DNA of 64,000 nucleotides from DATMER01 sp963844885 (GTDB lineage Bacteria; Acidobacteriota; Thermoanaerobaculia; Multivoradales; UBA5704): contig CAWJQA010000012.1 of NCBI GenBank assembly GCA_963844885.1, positions 372,001 to 436,000 on the forward strand, given 5' to 3'. Within the stretch, counting starts at the first letter, position 1. Each line of letters starts with the position of its first letter. Below are positions 44,367 through 51,925 of the stretch, one piece after another. The position numbers and the translations under genes were made by a program. A model generated the notes under the pieces. The model made no database searches. It was not told where the DNA came from and worked only from the letters and a program-made list of their open reading frames with translations.

Positions 44367-44453
44367 TTAGCCCATAACGGCGCCGGAACGGTTGATCGGA
44401 TGCCCGCCGAGGCGGACGGCTTCCACAAGGGACTGCTGCTTCTTCAGGTACAT
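44367..44453 (-). CDS. 28-aa small ORF upstream of the 118-aa gene
   Basis: ATG at 44453 is preceded by AAAGGAG 8 nt upstream, on the minus strand, essentially the same spacing and sequence as the site of the next gene. The peptide starts MYLKKQQSLVEAVRLGG and ends in NRSGAVMG before TAA. It is too short for routine gene callers. It could be a leader peptide, a secreted or modified signal, or a small protein partner of the 118-aa product. It lacks a hydrophobic signal segment. Support comes from the ribosome site, the promoter about 90 nt upstream and the clean operon spacing; function is unknown. Confidence 0.5.
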   Translation of the reverse strand: MYLKKQQSLVEAVRLGGHPINRSGAVMG

Positions 44454-44549
44454 CTCTCTCTCCTTTCGGAGGTTATCCGGAGCCACCATGGCGCCGGAAG
44501 TTGGCTTTCAGAGCGACACAGACGACTTGTTCCGCGTCGATCTGGATGC

Positions 44550-44578
44550 ATACTGCACTAGTTGGATGGTCTTGTCAA
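44550..44578 (-). promoter_or_regulatory. Sigma70-like promoter for the small-ORF pair
   Basis: On the minus strand TTGACA (44578-44573) is followed after exactly 17 bp by CAGTAT (44555-44550). The -35 is perfect; the -10 keeps the key A2 and T6. The surrounding 44500-44640 is visibly more AT-rich than the rest of the window. Transcription would start near 44543, about 90 nt before the 28-codon ORF. Confidence 0.5.
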
Positions 44579-45221
44579 TACCCAAGATTGACTTTCTTCG
44601 GATTCAGGTCCATTCTCTTCCTGGAATCGGGAGAATTCCCGACGTTCGGCAGCAAGTGGCGCGCCTTCGGTCAGTTTCGGCGAATGAGTGGCCAAGAGAT
44701 GCCGGAAGTCGGGAGACCCAGCGAGGTTCCGGCTGGAGCCGGCGCGGCTTCCGCCGGGTTGCGCGAGAGGCCGGCCGGGTTCGGCGGGCCTCTCGCCGGT
44801 CCTGGCCGACGGTTGGGAGGACCGGCGGACGGCTCGCCGGAGCCGGCCGGAGGCCGGCTGGAGATCTGGAACGCGCGCCGGTGCTGGCGGAAGGCCCGCC
44901 AAAGCTCGCCGACCGCGGGCCGGAGGCGGCCGAAGGCCGGCGCAGGCCGGCGAGGCTTCGGCCTGGTGAAGCGAGGTTCATTGAAAACTTAGAGGGACGG
45001 CGGCCACCGTGTCCAAGGCTTCCGCCGTTCCGCCCAGAAAGGAGGCCCGCCTGCCGGGGAGGGGGCGGGGCCGGTGCCGGAGGTGTGCGGAGACTGGGGC
45101 GCTCCGCACGGCTCGGCACCGGATGCCTCCCGATTGTGATGCCTCCCCGGCGCCCCCCTTTTGGAACGCCAGATCCTGGCTCGCGCTCGCCAGCCGCATG
45201 ACGGTGTATCATCAACGCATC
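44579..45221. other. Gene-free, GCCGG-rich stretch
   Basis: No convincing gene in about 640 bp. Several overlapping frames are open on both strands but have no recognisable motif, no good ribosome site, and a composition dominated by Gly/Arg/Ala/Pro from the base bias. Between about 44725 and 44970 the sequence is crowded with CCGGC, GCCGGCCGG and CGGCCGGAGGCCGG palindromes, giving many possible short hairpins. It may be decayed sequence or a repeat-driven region. Confidence 0.5.
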
Positions 45222-45455
45222 ATGCGCACCACCGTCGACATTCCGGAGCACCTGCTCGTCGAAGCCAAGCAACTGGCTGCCGAACGGCACCTGCCGCTCA
45301 CGCGGCTGTTCGAAGACAGCCTCCGCCTCTACCTGGGAGAGCAACGCCTGAGACGAGCTCAGACCGGGCCGGCGCCTCTGCCGCTCTTGCGCGAGCCGGT
45401 GCCCGTCGAGGGGATCGACCTGGACGACACGAGCCGTCTCTGGGATCTCGAGTGA
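45222..45455 (+). CDS. VapB-like antitoxin
   Basis: A 77-residue protein beginning MRTTVDIPEHLLVEAK, the ribbon-helix-helix DNA-binding opening found in VapB/DUF2191 antitoxins, followed by SLRLYLGEQRLRR and an acidic C-terminus (GIDLDDTSRLWDLE) that would bind the toxin. In intact modules the antitoxin neutralises a PIN-domain ribonuclease and represses its own promoter. Here the toxin that follows is only 12 codons long, so the antitoxin is an orphan. ATG 45222 is chosen because the RHH strand starts right there; the open frame itself extends upstream to 45009 without sense. Confidence 0.8.
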   Translation: MRTTVDIPEHLLVEAKQLAAERHLPLTRLFEDSLRLYLGEQRLRRAQTGPAPLPLLREPVPVEGIDLDDTSRLWDLE

Positions 45456-45490
45456 TTCTCTGCGACGTCAACGTGCTCCTCGCGGCGTGA
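45452..45490 (+). pseudogene. Stump of VapC PIN-domain toxin
   Basis: A GTG overlapping the vapB stop (GTGA) opens VILCDVNVLLAA and then a TGA. This is the beta-1 strand and first acidic residue (the D of CDVN) of a PIN-domain toxin; the other catalytic acids, about 115 residues, are gone. Sequence after 45490 does not resume a PIN domain in any frame. The break lies 52 bp from the 3' end of a tRNA-Ala gene. Confidence 0.75.
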
Positions 45491-45542
45491 CGCGGCCTGC
45501 AGGGATCTTTTCTTCAGGGAATCAAAGAAGGAAGGAAGGAAC

Positions 45543-45618
<76 letters not shown>

Positions 45619-45794
45619 AGACCTTGCAAGGCGGCAGATTGTAAGCGCGCAGGGTCCGACGTGTCAACGTTATTCTTCCTCCACCAACCAGGAGGCCTCC
45701 CGATGCACCGCCTCGCCCTGCTGTCGACCCGGCGCCCTCGTGAGCTTGAACCGTACTCCTGGGGCGTCTGCAGGCGAAGCGGTAGGCGGGGGAC

Positions 45795-46778
45795 CTAGGA
45801 AAACAGCTCGCTCTGCACGGGCTCCTTCGCCGGGCTCATTTCGACCGCGAGCGCCTCTTCCAGGCCCTCCGGCGTCTCCGGATCGGGCCAGGGCAAGGCA
45901 CCCTTTTGCTTGAGGGCCTCCAAGCCCCTTGCGGCCTGTCCGTTGGATCGGACGTAGACAGGGCCGGACCTCCATCTCTCCAGTTGCTCGACCGCGCCGG
46001 CCCAGGTGCCACCCTTCTCGTAATCCGAGCTGACCACGAGCGCCGCGTCCGCCAACGCGTAGATCGCCTTGTTCCGCTGCATGGCGTGGCCGACGTTGAA
46101 GCCGGCTGCCGGATCGTAGGGCGAGACCAGGACCAGCTTCCCATCGATGAGGAAGTTGCGATTCTCACGGTTCAGGGCGGCCCGTTCCAGACTGTCAGCC
46201 AGCACTCCGGCGACCTGGCCGCCGGCTTCCAGCGCTCCGCGCATCGCAGCCTGGTCGATTCCACGCGCCCCACCCGAGACCAGGGTGTGCCGCGCTCTGG
46301 CCACAAGCCGGCCGATGTCCTCGGCATAGGCGATCAACTCGTCGTCGACATGACGTGAGCCGACGACGGCCAACCCGCTCGTCTCCAGGATCGAAAGATC
46401 GCCGCAGCCGTAAAGCACCGGCGGGGCATCTCCCCGGAGGCGCGCCTTCAACCGCTTCGGGTACTTCGCATCGGCCCGGCTCACCACCCAGATCGCTCTG
46501 GCCTGCCAGCGCTCGACCGCCTGGCTCAGGAGAAAGCCACGGCCCAGCAAGCGCTCGAGACGGGGGCTGTCGACAAGGCTCGGGCGCTCCCCGAGCAGCT
46601 CTTCTCGATCCGACGCAAGCAGGTCCGCGGGCTGGCGTTGCCTCTCGCGGAGGAATTGCGCCAACCCCTTGTACTCGCCGGGTGTCAACAAGTCGGCCGG
46701 CGTTTGATGGCGCCCCGCGATCAAGGGGGCCGTCAGCAGCAGGATCGCCTGCGTGTTGGGTGACAGCGACAGGCTCAT
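45795..46778 (-). CDS. DprA/Smf-like Rossmann protein (possible ShosA-type partner)
   Basis: A 327-residue protein with the DprA core: GLAVVGSRHVDDE, LVSGGARGIDQAAMRGALEAGG, and DAALVVSSDYEKGGT, the Rossmann-like fold that binds ssDNA and RecA in transformation proteins. N-terminal about 110 residues (starting MSLSLSPNTQAILLL) are helical and family-specific; the DprA winged-helix C-terminus is not evident. Its ATG overlaps the stop of the upstream RecQ-phosphoribosyltransferase gene (ATGA), so the two act together. In ShosTA systems a DprA-family protein is the antitoxin of a phosphoribosyltransferase toxin, which makes an antitoxin or sensor role more likely here than competence. That is inference from gene pairing. 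Confidence 0.82.
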   Translation of the reverse strand: MSLSLSPNTQAILLLTAPLIAGRHQTPADLLTPGEYKGLAQFLRERQRQPADLLASDREELLGERPSLVDSPRLERLLGRGFLLSQAVERWQARAIWVVSRADAKYPKRLKARLRGDAPPVLYGCGDLSILETSGLAVVGSRHVDDELIAYAEDIGRLVARARHTLVSGGARGIDQAAMRGALEAGGQVAGVLADSLERAALNRENRNFLIDGKLVLVSPYDPAAGFNVGHAMQRNKAIYALADAALVVSSDYEKGGTWAGAVEQLERWRSGPVYVRSNGQAARGLEALKQKGALPWPDPETPEGLEEALAVEMSPAKEPVQSELFS

Positions 46779-48853
46779 GGCTCCCGTCCTGTCAACGCCA
46801 GCGCCAGAGGAAAGACCTCGCCGCTGCCGTGCGAGCGCAACAACCAGGCGGCGACCGTCAAGGTCCAGCGCGAGTCCGCCATGTCATCCACGAGCAGCAC
46901 CGGGGCAGAGGGCACATCCTGGGTGCAGACAGCCAGGGAACCATCGACGTTGCGCGCCTGCTGGGTGCTGTTTCTCATGGACTTCTGCTCCGGCCGGCCT
47001 TCCGTCTTTTCCAGGACCATGTGAAAGGGTAACGCCAAAGCGGTGGCCAGTCGACGGGCAAAATCCGGCACCAGCTCCGGGCGGCGCAGCGACGGAACGC
47101 AGGTCACCCAGGCTGGCGCCGGCTGTGGGCTCCACGCCCGCACGATGTCTGCGCAGGCCTCCACGAGCTCATCGGCAAAGCGCCGGGACTGGTACTTGCC
47201 CTCACGCACGAGGGTTCCCCAGCCGGCATCCGCCCAGACGCAGAGCGCTTTGCCGGGCTGCGCTTGGAGCTCGGGAGGGATGTTTCCCGCGAGTCCGTGG
47301 TGGGATAACCCGCCAGGCGGCCATCTCTTGCGTGGCTCGATCGGCAGGTTGGTTCGGCGGAGAAAGGCCACCGCCTCTCGCACCAGGATCGGGTCTGCCG
47401 CCGTCGGCAGCGGCGCCAACGAGAGTGGATGGATCGTGCCCGGGTCCCCATCGAGCGCCCGGATAAGAAACTCCATATGGCCCGAGGCGAGGCTCACATA
47501 AGCCTGCATCTGCCGTTGCTCGTCGCGTCGCAGCCGGGTCAACCGCTCCGCTCGCTCCCAGAACGCCTCGCTCAGGTTCGCCGCCGTCAGTTGCCACCTT
47601 GTGCCCTGCTTGGCGATCGGCGCCGGAGACTCCAGCGACAACAGAGCGATGGTCTTCTCGATGCGGCCCTTGCTGAGGTTCACGTTTCCCAGCAGTTCGG
47701 GAACCGAGAGACCTGCAGGCGCGGCTTCCAGCGCTCGAAGCACATCGGCGACTTCCCCTCGTGTCGGGAAGGCGCTTTCGATGAAGTAGCCGGTGATCTC
47801 AGTTTCCTCCTCGCCGCTGAGCAACACGCCGTAAGCAGCGTCGAGCGCCCGGCCCGCTCGCCCGACCTGCTGGTAATAGAACACCACCGATCCTGGCGTC
47901 TGGTAATGAATCACGAACGCGAGGTCCGGCTTATCGAAGCCCATTCCCAGCGCCGGAGTGGCCACGAGAGCTTTCACCCGGTTCTCCAGCAGATCCTGCT
48001 CCAGCTCCACCCGGCCTTCGGTCTCGCTGGTATAGGAGGCCACCTCCATGCCGCGCGACCGAAGCCACTCCGCCACCTGGACCGCATCGCGGACTGTCAG
48101 AGTGTAAATGATCCCATGGCCCGGCAGCGCGGGCACCTGCGTGGCCAACCAGGCCAGGCGCTCCGCCTGGCTCGGCAGACGGATCGTCTGAAGCACGAGT
48201 GACGGCCGGTTCAGGTCACCCCGCGAAACGGCAAGGTTCGGCCCGAGCACGCTCCGCAAATCCTCCATCACCCGATCGTTGGCAGTGGCTGTCGTGGCGA
48301 GCAGCCGCAGATTCGCAGGCAACGCGCGTACGATGCGCTCGAGAAGGCGGTAATGGGGCCGAAAATCGTGCCCCCAATCCGAGATGCAGTGTGCTTCGTC
48401 GATCACAAGCAACGACACTCGCCCGGCGAGGCCTTCCAGAACCTCATTGCGAAAACGCTCGTTGGCCAACCGCTCGGGCGAGATCAGCAGGAGGTCCACC
48501 TCATCCCCTCGAATCGCCGACTCGACGGCTGCCCACTCGTCTTGATTGTCGGAGTGGATGGTGACCGCGCGTACGCCCATCCGCTCGGCCGCCGCGATCT
48601 GGTTGCGCATCAACGCCAGCAGGGGCGAAACGAGCAGAGCCGGTCCCGCTCCCGCCTCGCGCAACAGCTTGATGGCGATGAAGTAGACAAAACTCTTGCC
48701 CCAGCCGGTCCTCTGCACCAGCAACAGGCGGCTGCGGCCTTCCACAACATGGCAGATGGCCTCCTCTTGACCTTCGCGAAAGGAAGCGCCCGGATGACCC
48801 GACCCGAGCTTGAGGAGATCTGTCGCTCTGTCTTGATCGAATCTCACGGACAC
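46775..48853 (-). CDS. RecQ-family helicase fused to a phosphoribosyltransferase domain
   Basis: 692 residues. The N-terminal 350 are a RecQ helicase: Walker A QRTGWGKSF, motif II IDEAHCISDWGHDFRP, TTATAND, and motif VI YQQVGRAGR. A middle region has a winged-helix-like segment (LSVPELLGNVNLSKGRIEKTI) in place of the zinc/HRDC part of classical RecQ. The last about 150 residues are a ComF-like phosphoribosyltransferase: WVTCVPSLRRPELV, MRNSTQQARNVDG and the PRPP loop LLVDDMADSRWTLT. Start GTG 48853 (MSVRFDQDR). The fusion plus the overlapping DprA-like gene is an architecture linked to DNA conflict, not housekeeping repair. Function likely DNA unwinding coupled to a PRPP-dependent reaction; the target is unknown. 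Confidence 0.87.
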   Translation of the reverse strand: MSVRFDQDRATDLLKLGSGHPGASFREGQEEAICHVVEGRSRLLLVQRTGWGKSFVYFIAIKLLREAGAGPALLVSPLLALMRNQIAAAERMGVRAVTIHSDNQDEWAAVESAIRGDEVDLLLISPERLANERFRNEVLEGLAGRVSLLVIDEAHCISDWGHDFRPHYRLLERIVRALPANLRLLATTATANDRVMEDLRSVLGPNLAVSRGDLNRPSLVLQTIRLPSQAERLAWLATQVPALPGHGIIYTLTVRDAVQVAEWLRSRGMEVASYTSETEGRVELEQDLLENRVKALVATPALGMGFDKPDLAFVIHYQTPGSVVFYYQQVGRAGRALDAAYGVLLSGEEETEITGYFIESAFPTRGEVADVLRALEAAPAGLSVPELLGNVNLSKGRIEKTIALLSLESPAPIAKQGTRWQLTAANLSEAFWERAERLTRLRRDEQRQMQAYVSLASGHMEFLIRALDGDPGTIHPLSLAPLPTAADPILVREAVAFLRRTNLPIEPRKRWPPGGLSHHGLAGNIPPELQAQPGKALCVWADAGWGTLVREGKYQSRRFADELVEACADIVRAWSPQPAPAWVTCVPSLRRPELVPDFARRLATALALPFHMVLEKTEGRPEQKSMRNSTQQARNVDGSLAVCTQDVPSAPVLLVDDMADSRWTLTVAAWLLRSHGSGEVFPLALALTGREP

Positions 48854-48862
48854 CTCACACCT

Positions 48863-51800
48863 TCAATCCTCGTCGCCGCTGCCCGTGAGGCCGTATTTCT
48901 TCATCTTGGCCCGCAGGGTGTTGCGGGCGATGTTGAGGGCGCGGGCGGTTTCACGGATGCGGCCGTGGGACTGGGCCAGACCGGCGGCGATGAGCTGCCG
49001 GTCGTAGCGCTCCAGCGCCTCCTCGTAGCCGCCTTCCGAGAGGCGAACCGTGGGCGAGAGGCCCGGGGCGTCCGGCGGCATCGCCACCGCCGACGGCGAG
49101 CCTTTCACCTGGAGCGCGATCCAGCCGAAGTCGTCCAGGACCAGGGCGTCCGAGCCCGAGAGCACGAAGGCGCGGTGGACCGCCGCCTCCAGCTCGCGCA
49201 CGTTGCCCGGCCAGTGGTAGGCATAGAAGAGGTCCAGCACCGCCGGGTCCAGCTCCTTCGGCGGGCGCCCCTGGTCGCGGCTCACCTTGGCCAGGAAGTG
49301 CTGCACCAGGTACGGGATGTCCTCCTTGCGGTGGCGCAGGGGCGGCAGCACGATCGGCAGGATGTTCAGGCGGTAGAAGAGATCCTCCCGGAACTCGTTC
49401 TTCTGGATCGCGTCCTCGATCTCGAGATTCGTCGCCGCGATGACCCGCACGTCCGAGGACAGCGTGTGGGTACCGCCCACGCGCTCGAACTCTTTCTCCT
49501 CCACCACCCGCAGCAGCTTGGACTGCACCGACATCGAGACCTTGCCGATCTCGTCCAGAAAGATCGTACCGTGGTGGGCCAGCTCGAAACGGCCCGGCTT
49601 CTGCCCCGAGGCGCCCGTGAACGACCCCTTCTCGTGACCGAACAGCTCGCTCTCCGCGAGGGACTCGGGCAGGGCCGCGCAGTTGAAGTGGATGAACGGC
49701 GCCTTCCGCCGTGGCGAGCTGGAGTGGATGATCCGCGCCACCAGCCCCTTGCCGGTGCCGCTCTCGCCGCGGATGAGGACCGTCGAGCTGCTCTGTGCCA
49801 CCTTTTCGATCATCTGCTTGAGCTCGACGATCGCCCGGCTCTTGCCGATCATCGAGCCCAGGTTGTGCGAGGAGAGGATCTCGTTGCGCAGCGACTCGTT
49901 CTCGTCCTTGAGCCGCTGGCGCGAGGCCGCCAGCTCGCTGTAGAGGCGGGCGTTCTCGATCGCCACCGCCGCCTGGTCGGCGAAGGCCAGCAGGAACTCG
50001 AGGTCGGCCGGGCCGAACAGGTGGCGCGACTCGCGGTGGTCGACGTAGATCGCACCGGCCACGCGGTCGCGGATGGCGAGCGGCACGCAGAGGATCGACA
50101 CGATGTGCCGCGCCACGATCGACTCGGCGCCGGCGAAGCGGCTGTCGGTCAGAGCGTCCAGCGCGAGGACCGGCTCCCGCGACTCGATCACCTTGCGCAC
50201 GACGCTCTCGGAGAGCTTCTGCCCCTCGTCCGCGTCCTCCCGGCCGAGGTTGCGGTGGACGGCGACCTCGAGGTCGCGGGTGAGGCGGTCCATGAGCACG
50301 ATCATCCCGCGCTCGGCGCCCAGGCGCTCCAGGACGAGATCCATGGTCTTGGACAGCACCTCCTGCAGGTCGAGGCTGGAGTTGATGACCTTCCCCACCT
50401 CGGCAAGGACAGTGCTGACGCCGCGCCCGGCGGTGAACCGCTGGTGCTCCCGGATGCGGTCGAGCGCGCCGGCGGCTCGGCGCGATTCGGTCTCCGCGCC
50501 CAGGCGCTCGAAGCCGGCGAGGGCGCGGCGCAGGCGGCGTAGCGCCGTGTCCACGTTCCAGGTGCGCAGCCCCCATTCGTAGAGGCTGCGGGCATGCTCG
50601 TAAGGGGTCTCCAGCTCTTCGAGCAGGCGCACGCCTTCGGCGAACAGGCGCTCGGCCTTGTCCACTTCGTCGCGGGCGCCGGCGAGCCGCGCCTCGGCCA
50701 CCAGGAGCTTGGCCAGGGTGAAACGGTCGCCCGTCTCCTCGATCCACTTCCGCGCCTCGGCCGCGTGCCGCTGCGCCCCGTCGAGATCGCCGTCGCGCAG
50801 GTCCCGGTCGGCCAGCGAAACCTGCACGCGGGCGAGCATCTGCCGGATTCCGGCCTGCTCGGCGAGCTCCAGCGCCCGGTTCAGGTGGGTGCCGGCCTTG
50901 TCGAGGTTGTCGCGGTCCTTTTCCAGCAGGCCGAGCTGGAGATGGCAGAGCGCGAGGAGGTCGGGGTCGCCGACCCTCTCGGCGCCGGCCAGGGCTTCGC
51001 GCGCGCGGCGCTCGGCGTCGGCGCCACGGCCGCGCTTGCGGTCCAGGGACGCGAACTGAGCCAGCACGGCCAGGCGGTCCGGGTGGTCCGGGGTGTCCTC
51101 CAGGATCTTCAGGGCGCGCTCGTAGTGGCGCTGGGCGCGCGGCCAGTTGCCGAGGATCTCCTCGGCCTCTCCCAGGTTGAGCCGCTGGCCGGCCTCGTTG
51201 TCGCGCGCGCCGAGGCGCCGGGTCAGGTCGATGCTGCGCGTGAACGGGTCGCGGGCCGCCATCCAGTTGCCGCGGCTGCACTCCAGGACGGCCAGGTTGT
51301 TGAGCGCGAAAAGCTGCCCCCAGACGTCGTTCGTGCTTTCGTAGAAGACCAGGTTGCGGCTGTGGAGCTCCCGCGCCTGGTCGAAGCGGCCGGTCTTCCA
51401 GAGGATGTTGCCGAGGTTGTTGCGCAGCCGGAGCACCAGCACCTCATCGCCGGCCTTCTCGGCGGCCCGCAGGCCGCGCCGCACCAGGCGCTCGGCGCGG
51501 CGAAGCTCGCCGCGGGCGGTGTCGAGGTTGCCGAGGGTGTTGAGGAGGTTGGCGCGCTGGCGGTCGAGCCCTTCGCCGCCGGCGCGGGCCAGGGCGGAGC
51601 GGGCGGCGGCGAAGGCACCCTCCGCGTCTCCCAGGTCGCGTAGCGCCAGGGCCTTGCCGTGGAGGAGGTCGATCTCCAGATCCGGCTGGCGCAGCCCTTC
51701 CAGCAGGCTCAGGCCTTCTTCGTGGCTCGCCAGGGCGGCCTCGTGCTCTCCCAGGCGGGTGTGGAGGCGCCCCTTGCGCAGGTCCAGGCGGGCGGCGAAG

Positions 51801-51925
51801 ACGCGGCCGGAGGCGGCCTCCGGCGCCGCGGCCGGCAGCCGCCGCAGCTCCTGGTAGACCTTGAGCGCGCGGGCGTATGAGCCGGCCGCGGTGAGCGCGC
51901 CGGCCTGGGCGGCCAGCGACTGAGT
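48863..51925 (-). CDS. C-terminal part of the activator: TPR-GAF-sigma54 AAA+-HTH
   Basis: TPR-like repeats (for example RLRNNLGNILWKTGRFDQA, ALNNLAVLECSRGNW, HLQLGLLEKDRDNLDKA) precede a GAF domain around 49980-50400 (LQEVLSKTMDLVLERLGAERG, AIYVDHRESRHLFGPADL). The AAA+ domain has Walker A GESGTGKG, the sigma54-contact loop as GSFTGA in place of GAFTGA, Walker B LDEIGKV and the arginine-finger region FREDLFYRLN. The HTH at the end reads RIRETARALNIARNTLRAKMKKYG. The Ser in GSFTGA is a natural variant in some activators. The open frame begins at 51484, but the same frame is coding-like to about 51925. No receiver domain is present. Confidence 0.88.
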   Translation of the reverse strand, partial: TQSLAAQAGALTAAGSYARALKVYQELRRLPAAAPEAASGRVFAARLDLRKGRLHTRLGEHEAALASHEEGLSLLEGLRQPDLEIDLLHGKALALRDLGDAEGAFAAARSALARAGGEGLDRQRANLLNTLGNLDTARGELRRAERLVRRGLRAAEKAGDEVLVLRLRNNLGNILWKTGRFDQARELHSRNLVFYESTNDVWGQLFALNNLAVLECSRGNWMAARDPFTRSIDLTRRLGARDNEAGQRLNLGEAEEILGNWPRAQRHYERALKILEDTPDHPDRLAVLAQFASLDRKRGRGADAERRAREALAGAERVGDPDLLALCHLQLGLLEKDRDNLDKAGTHLNRALELAEQAGIRQMLARVQVSLADRDLRDGDLDGAQRHAAEARKWIEETGDRFTLAKLLVAEARLAGARDEVDKAERLFAEGVRLLEELETPYEHARSLYEWGLRTWNVDTALRRLRRALAGFERLGAETESRRAAGALDRIREHQRFTAGRGVSTVLAEVGKVINSSLDLQEVLSKTMDLVLERLGAERGMIVLMDRLTRDLEVAVHRNLGREDADEGQKLSESVVRKVIESREPVLALDALTDSRFAGAESIVARHIVSILCVPLAIRDRVAGAIYVDHRESRHLFGPADLEFLLAFADQAAVAIENARLYSELAASRQRLKDENESLRNEILSSHNLGSMIGKSRAIVELKQMIEKVAQSSSTVLIRGESGTGKGLVARIIHSSSPRRKAPFIHFNCAALPESLAESELFGHEKGSFTGASGQKPGRFELAHHGTIFLDEIGKVSMSVQSKLLRVVEEKEFERVGGTHTLSSDVRVIAATNLEIEDAIQKNEFREDLFYRLNILPIVLPPLRHRKEDIPYLVQHFLAKVSRDQGRPPKELDPAVLDLFYAYHWPGNVRELEAAVHRAFVLSGSDALVLDDFGWIALQVKGSPSAVAMPPDAPGLSPTVRLSEGGYEEALERYDRQLIAAGLAQSHGRIRETARALNIARNTLRAKMKKYGLTGSGDED

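Noticed and set aside
44392..45201. Open frames in the region before vapB
   Set aside because: No ribosome site or domain, low-complexity translation that follows the GCCGG repeats; I call the stretch gene-free.
48353..50542. Plus-strand open frame opposite the RecQ and activator genes
   Set aside because: Antisense to RecQ helicase and sigma54 motifs; no own motif.
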